From positions 1 to 49,787 of the forward strand of contig CAJXDP010000008.1 of NCBI GenBank assembly GCA_913052445.1: a stretch of 49,787 bases of DNA. Direction: 5' to 3'. The stretch's first letter is position 1, and every line of letters begins with the position of its first letter. Position numbers and translations under genes: made by a program. A model generated the notes under the pieces. The model did no database searches, was not told the DNA's origin, and worked only from the letters and a program-made list of their open reading frames with translations. This document shows positions 1 to 9,447 of the stretch, piece by piece. This stretch comes from an uncultured Formosa sp. GTDB lineage: Bacteria > Bacteroidota > Bacteroidia > Flavobacteriales > Flavobacteriaceae.

Positions 1-51
1 GAACTTTGGAGCCAAGATGAAAAAGATAATTGGGGGCATGAAGTTGATTAA
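1..51 (+). CDS. Possible 3' end of a truncated upstream gene
   Basis: Frame 1 is open from the window edge to a TAA at 49-51 and reads as an acidic, Trp-containing tail (ELWSQDEKDNWGHEVD). It overlaps the beginning of the M23 peptidase gene by 14 bases if that gene starts at 38, which is a normal arrangement for a translationally coupled pair. Sixteen codons are too few to identify a family. From memory of flavobacterial gene order, a tryptophan 2,3-dioxygenase family gene often precedes this peptidase, and the tail would fit, but this is a guess. An open frame this short can also arise by chance. Confidence 0.35.
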   Translation, partial: ELWSQDEKDNWGHEVD

Positions 52-1297
52 CACGAAGTATTTTAATTTAAGATTTTTCCTTTTTGGATTTGTAATGATT
101 ATTTTTTACAACCTCGTTATTAAAGGCTGTTTAGATAAAGACTCATTGGTAGAAAAGCCTGAAGAACTAGTCCAAAATGACAACTACAAATTTGGATACA
201 ACCTTAACAACTATAAGGTGGTCAACGATACCGTTAGAAGCGGAGATAGTTTTGGGGTCCTTTTAGAAAGAAATCATTTATTTTATCCTCAGATTCATCA
301 TATTGCCGAAAAAACAAAATCTGTTTTTGATGTACGCCAGCTGAGAATAGGAAAGCCTTACACTGTTTTGTACGCTAAAGACACCGATAAAACCCCACTT
401 GTATTTATCTATGAACTCAATAAAATAGAGTATCTAGTTGTTGAGTTCTGTGATTCAATTATCGCTTATACACAGCGAAAGCCCGTAAAAGTTATAGAAA
501 AAGAAGCATTTGGAGTCATAGAAAGTTCTCTTTCTGAAACCATGGATGCGCAAGGACTACCAGCCCAGCTTATTTATGATATGTCTGATGACATTTATGC
601 TTGGACAATTGATTTTTTTAGATTACAAAAGGGCGATAATTTTAAAGTAGTATATAAGGAGCGGTTTGTGGATGACAGCATTTATGCTGGAATTGAAAGC
701 ATTGAAGCTGCCTTTTTTGAGCACAAAGGAGAGTCTTTTTATGCTTTTAATTACATGAACAAAGATTCTAAAAACAGTACTGACTATTTTGACGAGAGTA
801 CAAAGAGTTTGCGTAAAGCATTTTTAAAAGGACCGGTTCAGTTCAGTCGAATTTCCTCCAGATTCAACTTGAAACGAAGAATCGCCTACTATGGAAACAA
901 AGTACGCCCCCACAAGGGAACAGATTTTGCAGCGCCTATAGGGACACCAATTTTGGCAACTGCAAACGGGACAGTTACGGAGTCGACTCGTAAAGGTGGA
1001 AATGGAAAATATGTTAAAATTCGCCACAATGCTACCTACAGCACACAGTATTTACACATGAGTAAGCGTTTGGTAAAAGTAGGGGATTACGTCAAGCAGG
1101 GCGATGTGATTGGAAAGGTAGGTATGACTGGAAACACTGGTGGGCCGCATGTATGTTACCGCTTTTGGAAAAACGGAAGGCAAGTAGATCCACTTCGTCA
1201 AAAATTACCGGATGCAAAAGCCTTGTCACCAGATTTGAAACCAGACTTTCAAGCTTTTATAGCACCCTTAAAACAGCAACTAGACTCAATAAACTAA
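38..1297 (+). CDS. M23 family (LytM-type) metallopeptidase, membrane-anchored
   Basis: Predicted envelope peptidoglycan endopeptidase of the M23/LytM fold. An N-terminal hydrophobic segment (about residues 10-27) suggests export with a membrane anchor; a Cys follows but there is no clean lipobox. The M23 domain is C-terminal: the HxxxD zinc motif is HKGTD (His292, Asp296), the helper His is in YLHMS (His340), and the usual HxH motif reads HVC (His371, Cys373), so the last zinc ligand is Cys instead of His. The long region before the domain is typical of flavobacterial M23 proteins. An in-frame ATG at 17 is also possible; 38 was chosen because it puts the hydrophobic segment nearer the N-terminus and shortens overlap with the upstream frame. 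pgi follows after 19 bases, so the two are probably co-transcribed. Confidence 0.85.
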   Translation: MKLINTKYFNLRFFLFGFVMIIFYNLVIKGCLDKDSLVEKPEELVQNDNYKFGYNLNNYKVVNDTVRSGDSFGVLLERNHLFYPQIHHIAEKTKSVFDVRQLRIGKPYTVLYAKDTDKTPLVFIYELNKIEYLVVEFCDSIIAYTQRKPVKVIEKEAFGVIESSLSETMDAQGLPAQLIYDMSDDIYAWTIDFFRLQKGDNFKVVYKERFVDDSIYAGIESIEAAFFEHKGESFYAFNYMNKDSKNSTDYFDESTKSLRKAFLKGPVQFSRISSRFNLKRRIAYYGNKVRPHKGTDFAAPIGTPILATANGTVTESTRKGGNGKYVKIRHNATYSTQYLHMSKRLVKVGDYVKQGDVIGKVGMTGNTGGPHVCYRFWKNGRQVDPLRQKLPDAKALSPDLKPDFQAFIAPLKQQLDSIN

Positions 1298-1316
1298 TTA
1301 TATTTAAAATTAACCA

Positions 1317-2939
1317 ATGGCATTAAATTCGATCAACCCAACGCAAACTAAAGCATGGTCAAAACTAGCTGCACACTTTGAGACTATCAAAGAGTCTGAA
1401 ATGAAAACCTGGTTTAAAGAAAATCCAAACCGTGCAGAAGAATTTACTATAAAATGGGAGGATTTTTATGTAGACTTTTCTAAAAACAGAATAACCTCTG
1501 AAACCTTAGAGCTTTTCAAGGAACTGGCGCAGGAACTAAATCTTCAGGATGCTATTTCAAAATATTTTGGAGGGGATGTTATTAACCAAACCGAAGGTAG
1601 ATCGGTCTTACATACGGCTCTACGATCTCCAGCTGACGTTGAAGTTATTTTAGATGGTGCGAACGTGATGCCTGAAATCTATAAAGTTAAGGCTCTGATT
1701 AAAACGTTTTCTGATGCGATTATTAATGGCACAAAAAAAGGATATACAAATAAACCCTTTACAGATGTTGTGAATATTGGTATTGGAGGCTCTGATTTGG
1801 GTCCTGCAATGGTGGTAGACTCGTTATCTTTTTATGGAAATCACTTAAGGCCTCATTATGTTAGTAATGTTGATGGCGACCATGTAAATGAAATATTAAA
1901 ATTTCTTGACCCCGAAACTACTCTTTTTGTAATTGTCTCTAAAACATTTACCACTCAAGAAACACTGTCTAACGCTACAACTATTAAAGATTGGTTTTTA
2001 AAATATGGAACACAAGATGATGTCGCTAAGCATTTTGTAGCTGTTTCAACCAATATTTCAAAAGTTGAGGCCTTTGGGATCGATCCGTCTAATATTTTTC
2101 CGATGTGGGATTGGGTTGGAGGTCGTTTTTCACTTTGGAGTGCTGTTGGTTTGAGTATCAGTCTTGCCGTGGGATATGAACATTTTGATTCACTTTTAAA
2201 AGGGGCTCATAAAATGGATATCCATTTTAAAAAAGAAAAATTTGAAAATAATATTCCAGTAATTTTAGCATTTTTAAGTGTATGGTATAACAATTTTTTT
2301 ATGGCTGAAAGCGAAGCTGTTATTCCTTACACTCAATACCTAAATCAATTTGCAACCTACCTCCAGCAAGCTGTTATGGAAAGTAATGGAAAAAGTATTG
2401 ATCGCTCAGGAGATAAAGTTGCGTATCAAACAGGAAATTTAATCTGGGGAGAGCCAGGAACCAACTCCCAACATGCATTTTTTCAATTGATTCACCAAGG
2501 AACAAAATTAATTCCAGCTGACTTCATCGGTTTTACCAAGTCTTTACACGGAAATTTAGATCACCACGATAAGTTAATCTCTAATTTTTTAGCACAAACG
2601 GAAGCGCTTTTAAATGGAAAATCAAAAGCGGAGGTTCTTTCGGAAGGGACTGAAGCAGCTATTGTCCCTTTCAAAGTATTTGAAGGGAATAAACCAACCA
2701 ACACTATTTTTATTAAGCAGTTAACTCCTGAAAGCTTGGGTAAATTAATTGCCATGTACGAGCATAAGATATTTGTGCAAGGAGTGATTTGGAATGTATT
2801 TAGTTATGATCAATTTGGAGTAGAATTAGGCAAAGAGTTAGCCAGCAAAATTTTGAATGAATATGATTCTAGTACAATTGTTAATCATGATGCCTCAACA
2901 TCCAATCTCTTGAATTATTACAAGAATAACAGGGTGTAA
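1317..2939 (+). CDS. pgi: Glucose-6-phosphate isomerase
   Basis: Interconverts glucose 6-phosphate and fructose 6-phosphate in cytoplasmic glycolysis and gluconeogenesis. At 540 residues it is the long GPI type found in proteobacteria, Bacteroidota and eukaryotes. Visible signatures are GIGGSDLGP (phosphate-binding loop), [10 protein letters not shown], the PGI signature [15 protein letters not shown], the catalytic Glu region AVMESNGKS and the His region [15 protein letters not shown]. The ATG at 1317 gives the expected N-terminus (Pro/Thr-rich, then the Trp-containing helix). It lies 19 bases after the M23 gene. No hairpin terminator is obvious in the 167 bases before the first TonB receptor gene. 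Confidence 0.97.
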   Translation: MALNSINPTQTKAWSKLAAHFETIKESEMKTWFKENPNRAEEFTIKWEDFYVDFSKNRITSETLELFKELAQELNLQDAISKYFGGDVINQTEGRSVLHTALRSPADVEVILDGANVMPEIYKVKALIKTFSDAIINGTKKGYTNKPFTDVVNIGIGGSDLGPAMVVDSLSFYGNHLRPHYVSNVDGDHVNEILKFLDPETTLFVIVSKTFTTQETLSNATTIKDWFLKYGTQDDVAKHFVAVSTNISKVEAFGIDPSNIFPMWDWVGGRFSLWSAVGLSISLAVGYEHFDSLLKGAHKMDIHFKKEKFENNIPVILAFLSVWYNNFFMAESEAVIPYTQYLNQFATYLQQAVMESNGKSIDRSGDKVAYQTGNLIWGEPGTNSQHAFFQLIHQGTKLIPADFIGFTKSLHGNLDHHDKLISNFLAQTEALLNGKSKAEVLSEGTEAAIVPFKVFEGNKPTNTIFIKQLTPESLGKLIAMYEHKIFVQGVIWNVFSYDQFGVELGKELASKILNEYDSSTIVNHDASTSNLLNYYKNNRV

Positions 2940-3040
2940 ACTCGTAATCAAGCAATATTTCTTTTTATTTTTAAACCTAATTCGATTTTTCTGTAAATTT
3001 TTTGTGCATCCTTTTTCGTGGTTTTTAACATTATGTTAAC

Positions 3041-3109
3041 GATTTGAACATAATTATCAGTATTTTTGGTGTAACTAATTAAACAATTAATCACATAATT
3101 TAAATTATG
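3041..3109 (+). promoter_or_regulatory. Promoter/leader of the first TonB receptor, with start-codon palindrome
   Basis: A TAnnTTTG-type -7 box (TATTTTTG) lies at 3061-3068, 14 bases after a GATTTG at 3041-3046. A perfect 16-base palindrome, CATAATTTAAATTATG, covers 3094-3109 and includes the ATG at 3107. The same arrangement is present before the second receptor (5615-5686) with the same 14-base spacing. The TTTG-to-box spacing is shorter than the usual 19-21 for Bacteroidota, so GATTTG may be an operator rather than a -33 element. Confidence 0.45.
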
Positions 3110-5512
3110 AAAAAAGTTACAAAATTATTTTTATCAGCAGTCCTATTTATGGGATCATCAATTGCGACTGCACAAACCGAAATTCCAAATGATTCTACAT
3201 CTGTAGAATTGCAGGAAATTGTTTTGGTTGGATCTGGAGTTATTGATTTAGCTTCTGACAGAAAAACACCAGTAGCGGTGTCTACAATTAAAGCATCTAC
3301 AATTCAACAAAGAGCCGTAGGTAACGTAGAGTTTTCTGAAGCTTTCAAAAACACACCATCGATTTATGTATCGAATCAAGCAGGTGGTTTTGGAGACAGT
3401 CAAGTGTTTACACGTGGATTTTCACAGTCTAACACAGCATTCTTATTAAATGGACAACCAATTAATGGAATGGAAGACGGTAAAATGTACTGGTCTAATT
3501 GGTCTGGTATGTCTGACGTTGCAAATGCAGTTCAAGTTCAAAGAGGGTTAGGATCTTCTAAACTTGCAATTTCATCTGTAGGTGGTACAGTTAACATTGT
3601 ATCAAAGACAACAGATAAAAAGCAAGGAGGGTATGTACGTTACATGTCAGGTAATGACAGCTACGTCAAAACAACTGCTTCTTACAATTCTGGTCTACAA
3701 GATAATGGATGGGCTTACTCAGTGTTATTAGATCACTGGCAAGCACATAGAAAATACGCAGTAGGAACTGCAGGCCAAGGGCAAACTTATTTCTTTTCTG
3801 TAGGAAAAAAATTCAATGACAAACACAGCTTAAACTTCTTGTTAACTGGGTCTCCACAATGGCATGATCAAAATTTCTCAAAAAGTAAAGAGTTTTATGC
3901 TCAAAACGGTATTAAAGCAAACAGAAATACTGGATTCTATAATGGAGAGCGTTTTAGTGAAAGACGCAACTTTTATCATAAGCCAATCGCTAATATCAAC
4001 TGGGATTTTAATATAAATGACTCTATGGACCTATCAACTGTATTGTATGGTTCTTGGGGCCGAGGTGGTGGTACTGGAGGTTACGGAAGAGGTCGTGTAC
4101 GTTATGAAGATTCTCAGAATGGTGGCAATAGACCAGGTCATGAAATCGATTTTGATGCGATTGAAACAGAAAACATCGCTAATGCTGATGTAAACGGTAA
4201 TGGTAATTATAACAACTCTTATTTAAGAAGAGGGTCTATGAATATCCATAACTGGTATGGGACTGTTATTAATTTGAATATTGATAATGGTGGTGCGTTT
4301 ACGTATAACTTTGGAGCTGACGGTAGGACTTATACTGGGCAACACCACAGACAAGTTGTAGATTATTTTGGCCTTAACGGGTATGCTGACACTTATGGTT
4401 CTTCAAGAGCTGATGGTTATGTTGTCACGGAATCATTTGAAGCTGACCCATGGTCTGCGTTATTTGACTCAGCGGATTCTGGACAAAGAATTGCATATGA
4501 TTACTCTGAAACAATTAACTATGTTGGTGGATTTGGACAAGTAGAGTACTCAGTTGATGAGTTCTCAGCATTCCTTCAAGGATCGGTGTCTACGCAATCT
4601 TATCAAAGACATGGTGGGCGCGATTTTGGGGATTCAGGAGACTCAGAAAAAGTTAACAAAACAGGTTATAATGTTAAAGGTGGAGTTTCTTTTTCTAGCG
4701 AAGATGGAGCTCACGCTGTATTTGCTAATGGAGGTCTTTACTCAAGACAACCATTCTTAGATAATATTTTTGACAACGTAAGATACAGTAATGATTTGGT
4801 GGATACGGATATCGAAAACGAAGAAATCATTGGTTTTGAAGCTGGATATCGATATACTGGGAGTGAAGTAAAAGTTAATTTAGACCTTTATAGCACCGAG
4901 TGGGGTAACCGATTCTTATCATTTGGAGGAGAAAATGCTGCAGGCGATGTGACCTTTTACAGATTCAATGATGTAACCCAAATCCACTCAGGATTTGAAT
5001 TTGATGTTCAATACAATCCAATAGCATCATCACTTACTTACAGCCTTTATGGCTCTCTTGGTGACTGGAAATATAAAGACTCAACTCCTTACCAACAATT
5101 TGATGATGAAACATCTTTGCTAATAGATAGTGGTGATATTAACCTTTCAGATGTAAAAGTTGGTCAAGCTCCACAATCATCTTTTGGATTAGGAATCGAT
5201 TGGAAAGTATCTCCAATGATGACATTTTACACGAACTACAACCAATATGGTAACTTCTATGGCTTTGTTGATGTAGAAGATGCTGTTCAAGCAGGCGTAG
5301 ACGGCGTTGATTATTCGTCTGAAAAATTAAACTCGTATGGTTTAGTTGATTTAGGAATGTCTTATAAGTTTTATGTAAATGATCATGCTGTAATGTTCAG
5401 AGCAAATGTATACAACTTATTAGATGAAGAGTTCATTAGCCAAGGAGATGCTTACGGATACTTCTATGGAAATGGAACAACTTGGAATGCAAGTTTACAA
5501 TACAGATTCTAA
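3107..5512 (+). CDS. TonB-dependent outer membrane receptor (no N-terminal extension)
   Basis: Outer membrane active transporter powered by TonB-ExbBD. The 801-residue protein has a signal peptide (about 1-22, ending ATAQ), a short linker with a TonB-box-like QEIVLVG segment, a plug domain (about 50-170, with FKNTPSIYV, TRGFSQ and GGTVNIVSKTT) and a 22-strand-type barrel ending in Phe (LQYRF). Unlike the following receptor it lacks the carboxypeptidase-like regulatory domain. The two are clear paralogues, sharing DRKTPVAVSTIKA, the MYWSNW/VYWSNW motif, VQVQRGLG/MQVQRGLG and the barrel motif YTGxHxxxVxD. No SusD partner is adjacent; instead a lipoprotein and a nuclease lie downstream, suggesting a nucleic-acid-derived or phosphate-containing ligand. 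The substrate cannot be read from the sequence. Confidence 0.9.
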   Translation: MKKVTKLFLSAVLFMGSSIATAQTEIPNDSTSVELQEIVLVGSGVIDLASDRKTPVAVSTIKASTIQQRAVGNVEFSEAFKNTPSIYVSNQAGGFGDSQVFTRGFSQSNTAFLLNGQPINGMEDGKMYWSNWSGMSDVANAVQVQRGLGSSKLAISSVGGTVNIVSKTTDKKQGGYVRYMSGNDSYVKTTASYNSGLQDNGWAYSVLLDHWQAHRKYAVGTAGQGQTYFFSVGKKFNDKHSLNFLLTGSPQWHDQNFSKSKEFYAQNGIKANRNTGFYNGERFSERRNFYHKPIANINWDFNINDSMDLSTVLYGSWGRGGGTGGYGRGRVRYEDSQNGGNRPGHEIDFDAIETENIANADVNGNGNYNNSYLRRGSMNIHNWYGTVINLNIDNGGAFTYNFGADGRTYTGQHHRQVVDYFGLNGYADTYGSSRADGYVVTESFEADPWSALFDSADSGQRIAYDYSETINYVGGFGQVEYSVDEFSAFLQGSVSTQSYQRHGGRDFGDSGDSEKVNKTGYNVKGGVSFSSEDGAHAVFANGGLYSRQPFLDNIFDNVRYSNDLVDTDIENEEIIGFEAGYRYTGSEVKVNLDLYSTEWGNRFLSFGGENAAGDVTFYRFNDVTQIHSGFEFDVQYNPIASSLTYSLYGSLGDWKYKDSTPYQQFDDETSLLIDSGDINLSDVKVGQAPQSSFGLGIDWKVSPMMTFYTNYNQYGNFYGFVDVEDAVQAGVDGVDYSSEKLNSYGLVDLGMSYKFYVNDHAVMFRANVYNLLDEEFISQGDAYGYFYGNGTTWNASLQYRF

Positions 5513-5534
5513 TATCTAGTCATATAAGAATTCT

Positions 5535-5563
5535 AAAACCCTCACTTTGTGAGGGTTTTTTTT
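5535..5563 (+). terminator. Intrinsic terminator between the two TonB receptor genes
   Basis: A perfect 11-bp stem (AAAACCCTCAC, loop TTT, GTGAGGGTTTT) at 5535-5559 is followed by more T residues. It lies 22 bases after the first receptor's stop, so the second receptor needs its own promoter, which is present. Confidence 0.9.
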
Positions 5564-5614
5564 ATGCCTAATTCTCTTGTTTAAATTTTAACTGTTTTTC
5601 ATTGTTAAATTAAC

Positions 5615-5686
5615 GATTTGAGAATTATTATGCTTAATTTTACAATGACTAATTAAAACAATTAATTAAACATAATTTAAATTATG
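5615..5686 (+). promoter_or_regulatory. Promoter/leader of the second TonB receptor, copy of the first
   Basis: GATTTG at 5615-5620 is followed after 14 bases by TAATTTTA at 5635-5642, a weaker TAnnTTTG match. An identical 16-base palindrome (CATAATTTAAATTATG) at 5671-5686 contains the ATG at 5684. Similarity to the 3041-3109 leader extends over about 75 bases, including an ACTAATTAAA-ACAATTAAT stretch, so the leaders were probably duplicated with the genes or are held by a shared regulator. Confidence 0.45.
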
Positions 5687-8245
5687 AAAAAAATCAAACA
5701 AATTTTAACCTTAGCTTTGATAATGTGCACCTTTTCAGTTGCTGCTCAAAGTACGATTACTGGGGTTGTTCAAGACGCTAACATGCAAGATCCTTTGCCA
5801 GGCGCTACAATCATTGAGAAAGGAACAGCCAACGGAGTCTCTACTGACTTTGATGGAAATTTCACATTAAAAACCCTGAATTCTGAAGGTGAGCTTATTG
5901 TCTCATATGTTGGTTATGGGTCCTTTACAATCGCTTTTTCGCAAAGCATGGACTTAGGTTCTATATCTTTAGAAACCAATGAATTAGGCTTGGAAGAAGT
6001 TCAGCTTTTTGCTTCAGTTGCGATTGATAGAAAAACGCCTGTTGCAGTATCTACAATTAAGGCCGCTGAGATTGAACTTAAACTTGGAACTCAAGAATTT
6101 CCAGAAATTTTAAAATCAACTCCGGGAGTATATGCTACCAAACAAGGAGGTGGATATGGTGACGGTAGAATTAACCTTAGAGGGTTTAACTCTGAAAATG
6201 TTGCCGTATTAATAAATGGTATCCCTGTAAATGATATGGAGAATGGTCGTGTCTATTGGTCAAACTGGGCTGGATTAGGTGATGTCACCTCTTCTATGCA
6301 GGTTCAAAGAGGTCTTGGAGCTTCAAAAGTGGCTGTACCTTCAATTGGAGGAACAATTAATATTATTACCAAAACAACTGATGTTGAATCTGGAGGTAAT
6401 ATATTTTCGTCAATTGCAAACGATGGGTATGAAAAACTCGGCGCAACCTACTCAACTGGAATTATGGAAAGTGGTCTTGCAGCTACAGTTTCTCTAGCTA
6501 GAACAAGAGGAAATGGCTACGTAGACGGTACTGAGTTTGAAGGTGTTTCTTATTTTTTAAATTTATCAAAAGAAATCAATGATGATCACAAAATAGCATT
6601 CTCTGTGTTCGGAGCTAAACAGCGTCATGGACAAAGACAAAACAGACATTTAATTGAGACTTTCAGAAATACTGAAAGAGGGAGAAAATTTAACTCAGAC
6701 TGGGGTTACAAAAATGGACAGGTTACTCATCAAGAGGATAACTTTTACAACAAACCACAAATTTCATTAAACCACTATTGGACAATTAATGAAAAATCTA
6801 GTTTATCAACTGTATTGTATGCTTCCTTTGGTAGTGGCGGCGGCGGAGGAACTGCTAGGTTGCGTGATACTGCGGATAAGTTCATTATGGACGAATCAGG
6901 TTATAGTGATTATAGAGATGGGTTATATGGAACTTTAGATTTTGATAAAATTGTTGATGAAAATATCTCAAGAGGAGCACTAGGGTCACAATCAATTTTA
7001 AGAGCATCTCACAATGATCACAATTGGTACGGAGCTTTGTCTACATATAAAACAAATCTTTCAGATGATCTCGTTTTATTAGCTGGATTGGATGCTAGAA
7101 GCTATACGGGGAAACACTATCAGACAGTTACAGATCTTTTAGGAGGACAATATTTTCTAGATAATAACGACGAAAACAATCCTAATGCTGCATTGCAAGT
7201 TGGTGATAAAAGAAGTTATAATAATGACGGTAATGTTGGCTGGTTAGGAGCTTTTGGTCAGTTAGAGTATGATGTTAATGACAACTTTAATACTTTCATT
7301 TCTTTAGCATTATCAAATACATCTTACCAACGAGTAGATTACTTCAACTATCTAGATTCGGACCCTTTACAAACTACTGATACTTACAATTTCTTAGGCT
7401 ATAGTGCTAAGGGTGGTGCTAATTACAGAGTTAATGCAAATCACAATGTTTTTGCAAATATTGGATATTTTGAAAAAGCTGCAGGATTTGGTGCGGTATT
7501 CTTGAACTTCAATAACGAGACTATAAATCCAGATGCAGAAAATCAAAAAATTACTAGTTTTGAATTAGGATATGGCTACAGGTCAGGCAAATTGTCTGCT
7601 AATGTAAACTTATACCATACTGCATGGAGAGACAGAACAGAGACTCAAAGTTACCGACAACCAGACAATACGGTTGCAGTTGCAAACATCTTAGGAGTGG
7701 ACGCTGTTCACCAAGGCCTTGAATTGGACTTTGTATACAGAGCCTCAGAAAAATTAAAGATCACAGGGATGGCTTCATTTGGTGATTGGAGATGGGATAG
7801 TAATGTAGAAAATGTTCAAATTACAAACGAAGATCAAGAAGTTGTAGATACAGTAAACTTATACATTGAAGGTTTACACGTTGCGGATGCTGCTCAAACA
7901 ACAATGGCTTTAGGATTTAATTATAAATTAACACCAAAAACAAAATTTGTTGTTGACTATAACTATTATGCCGATCTTTATGCTGATTATGACCCTAGTA
8001 GAAGAGGGACTCAAGGAGCTCCTGATGCATGGAATATGCCTGATTATGGTTTGTTTGATACATTAATAAGCCACACTTTTGACTTAGGACCTTTTGAAAC
8101 AACTATGACGGCTCGCATGAATAATGTATTTGATACGGAATATATCTCAGATGCAAGAGACGGATCGGGATCTGTAGCTAACACTGCTTTAGTGTATTAT
8201 GGTTATGGAAGAACATTTAGCCTAGGCGCAAAACTTAACTTCTAA
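5684..8245 (+). CDS. TonB-dependent receptor with carboxypeptidase-like regulatory domain
   Basis: Outer membrane transporter of 853 residues: signal peptide (about 1-21, ending VAAQ), carboxypeptidase D regulatory-like domain (about 22-105, with ITGVVQDANMQDPLPGATI and GVSTDFDGNFTL), plug (about 112-230, with FPEILKSTPGVYATKQ and INLRGFNSENVAVL) and a barrel ending in LGAKLNF. The N-terminal extension is the SusC-like form, yet no SusD gene is adjacent. It is a paralogue of the preceding receptor, which lacks the extension. A lipoprotein gene begins 12 bases after its stop, so the two are likely one transcript and may act together. Ligand unknown; the nearby nucleases suggest nucleotides or DNA fragments, which is inference. 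Confidence 0.92.
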   Translation: MKKIKQILTLALIMCTFSVAAQSTITGVVQDANMQDPLPGATIIEKGTANGVSTDFDGNFTLKTLNSEGELIVSYVGYGSFTIAFSQSMDLGSISLETNELGLEEVQLFASVAIDRKTPVAVSTIKAAEIELKLGTQEFPEILKSTPGVYATKQGGGYGDGRINLRGFNSENVAVLINGIPVNDMENGRVYWSNWAGLGDVTSSMQVQRGLGASKVAVPSIGGTINIITKTTDVESGGNIFSSIANDGYEKLGATYSTGIMESGLAATVSLARTRGNGYVDGTEFEGVSYFLNLSKEINDDHKIAFSVFGAKQRHGQRQNRHLIETFRNTERGRKFNSDWGYKNGQVTHQEDNFYNKPQISLNHYWTINEKSSLSTVLYASFGSGGGGGTARLRDTADKFIMDESGYSDYRDGLYGTLDFDKIVDENISRGALGSQSILRASHNDHNWYGALSTYKTNLSDDLVLLAGLDARSYTGKHYQTVTDLLGGQYFLDNNDENNPNAALQVGDKRSYNNDGNVGWLGAFGQLEYDVNDNFNTFISLALSNTSYQRVDYFNYLDSDPLQTTDTYNFLGYSAKGGANYRVNANHNVFANIGYFEKAAGFGAVFLNFNNETINPDAENQKITSFELGYGYRSGKLSANVNLYHTAWRDRTETQSYRQPDNTVAVANILGVDAVHQGLELDFVYRASEKLKITGMASFGDWRWDSNVENVQITNEDQEVVDTVNLYIEGLHVADAAQTTMALGFNYKLTPKTKFVVDYNYYADLYADYDPSRRGTQGAPDAWNMPDYGLFDTLISHTFDLGPFETTMTARMNNVFDTEYISDARDGSGSVANTALVYYGYGRTFSLGAKLNF

Positions 8246-8257
8246 AAAAATAAAATA

Positions 8258-9367
8258 ATGAGAAAAATAATCTATTGTTTAGCAATTTTAGGAACAACAA
8301 TGATGAGTTGTAGTCCTAATGAAGACATCTATAATGAGTTAGATGCACAAGCAAGTCCAATTGTTGGTGATGCAGTTTATACGCTCACAGATGATGACTA
8401 CGATGATTTAAACTTAAACTACGGCAACTTTAATTCAACTGAAGATGCTAAGGAAATGATCCCTAGTTTATTGGCTGATATTTTCCCTGTATGGGGGCTT
8501 GGTTCAAGCGCTTTAGTATCATTTAAAGTATACAATCCAGTATCTACATATGAATCTGAAATTAGAGAAATATCTGCTGCAGAATGTAATGCCATTACTG
8601 GTCAAACTTATGGAAACTTTTCAAGCAGTGGACATATATATAGCTTCCTAGCGGCAGAATATCCAAATCCTAGTGATGGAGATTTTATTTCTTTAAGATA
8701 TGACTATTACTCTGGTAGCGTGAGTACTCTAACAAATGGTTTTGCTTATGAAGATGGAGACTGGATAAAATTTACTGGATTTACTGAAGACCAATACTCT
8801 GCAATGGGAGAAAGTTATCCTAATTTTTCAAGTTCAGATGAAGCAGATATAAAAATTCCTATTGCACTGTTAGATGTGTATCAATTTAGCCCTTTAAGTG
8901 CTGGTGATATTGTACTATCAATGTATGAATTATATATGGGCGGTGGAGTTACAAAAAGTTTCACGGCAGCATTTATTTTTGATGGTGTAGCTTTTCATCC
9001 ATATGAAAATGAAATCGTGGAGACAGTTCAGTTTGGTCATGATGGAGAAACTTGGGTTCCAGATAATACTATAAAATATGATCTAACCTCAGCTGATGTT
9101 AGTTTTATTTCTAGTGAGTTCATGAGCTTATACCCTGGTCCAGCTGATAACGTTGGTTATTTTGGAAGTTTTGACAGAAGACCTGACAGTTCTAACTACT
9201 GGACAGACAGTATGCTGTTAGAGGCTTTCAATGCACTATTAGATGATATGGATTCTTCTGCCGAGGAAGGTCAAAAATATGTTCTTAAATATGTTGTTTA
9301 TACAGGTGCTACAGGAAATGAAACAATGAGTCTTATTAAAACTGACGGAATATGGGTTGTTAACTAA
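8258..9367 (+). CDS. Lipoprotein of three diverged repeats, receptor-associated
   Basis: Not recognised as a named family. The N-terminus is a lipoprotein signal (ILGTTMMSC, Cys18). The mature part reads as three diverged copies of a module of about 110 residues. Each starts with a short acidic motif (LTDDDYDDL, FTEDQYSAM, LTSADVSFI), continues with a Tyr/Pro-rich loop (NYGNFNST, SYPNFSSS, LYPGPADN) and ends in strands closing with a Trp (GDWIKF, GETWVP, GIWVVN). It lies 12 bases after the second TonB receptor, the position a SusD-type binding lipoprotein would occupy, but it has no visible SusD features. A surface ligand-binding partner of the receptor is a reasonable inference. A hairpin follows it. 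Confidence 0.75.
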   Translation: MRKIIYCLAILGTTMMSCSPNEDIYNELDAQASPIVGDAVYTLTDDDYDDLNLNYGNFNSTEDAKEMIPSLLADIFPVWGLGSSALVSFKVYNPVSTYESEIREISAAECNAITGQTYGNFSSSGHIYSFLAAEYPNPSDGDFISLRYDYYSGSVSTLTNGFAYEDGDWIKFTGFTEDQYSAMGESYPNFSSSDEADIKIPIALLDVYQFSPLSAGDIVLSMYELYMGGGVTKSFTAAFIFDGVAFHPYENEIVETVQFGHDGETWVPDNTIKYDLTSADVSFISSEFMSLYPGPADNVGYFGSFDRRPDSSNYWTDSMLLEAFNALLDDMDSSAEEGQKYVLKYVVYTGATGNETMSLIKTDGIWVVN

Positions 9368-9389
9368 TAACTTTCAACATTTTTAAAAT

Positions 9390-9425
9390 CATAACAGCCA
9401 TCTATAAAGCAGATGGCTTTATGTT
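9390..9425 (+). terminator. Hairpin between lipoprotein and nuclease genes
   Basis: Stem AGCCATCT / AGATGGCT (9396-9403 with 9411-9418) is flanked by complementary CATAA / TTATG, then TTTTAATTTTT. It could end the receptor-lipoprotein transcript or act as a partial attenuator before the nuclease gene. Confidence 0.65.
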
Positions 9426-9447
9426 TTAATTTTTAATATATTTTATT

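Noticed and set aside
5535-5563. Possible small RNA around the hairpin between the TonB receptor genes
   Set aside because: The hairpin and T run are explained fully as an intrinsic terminator and no separate promoter is visible.
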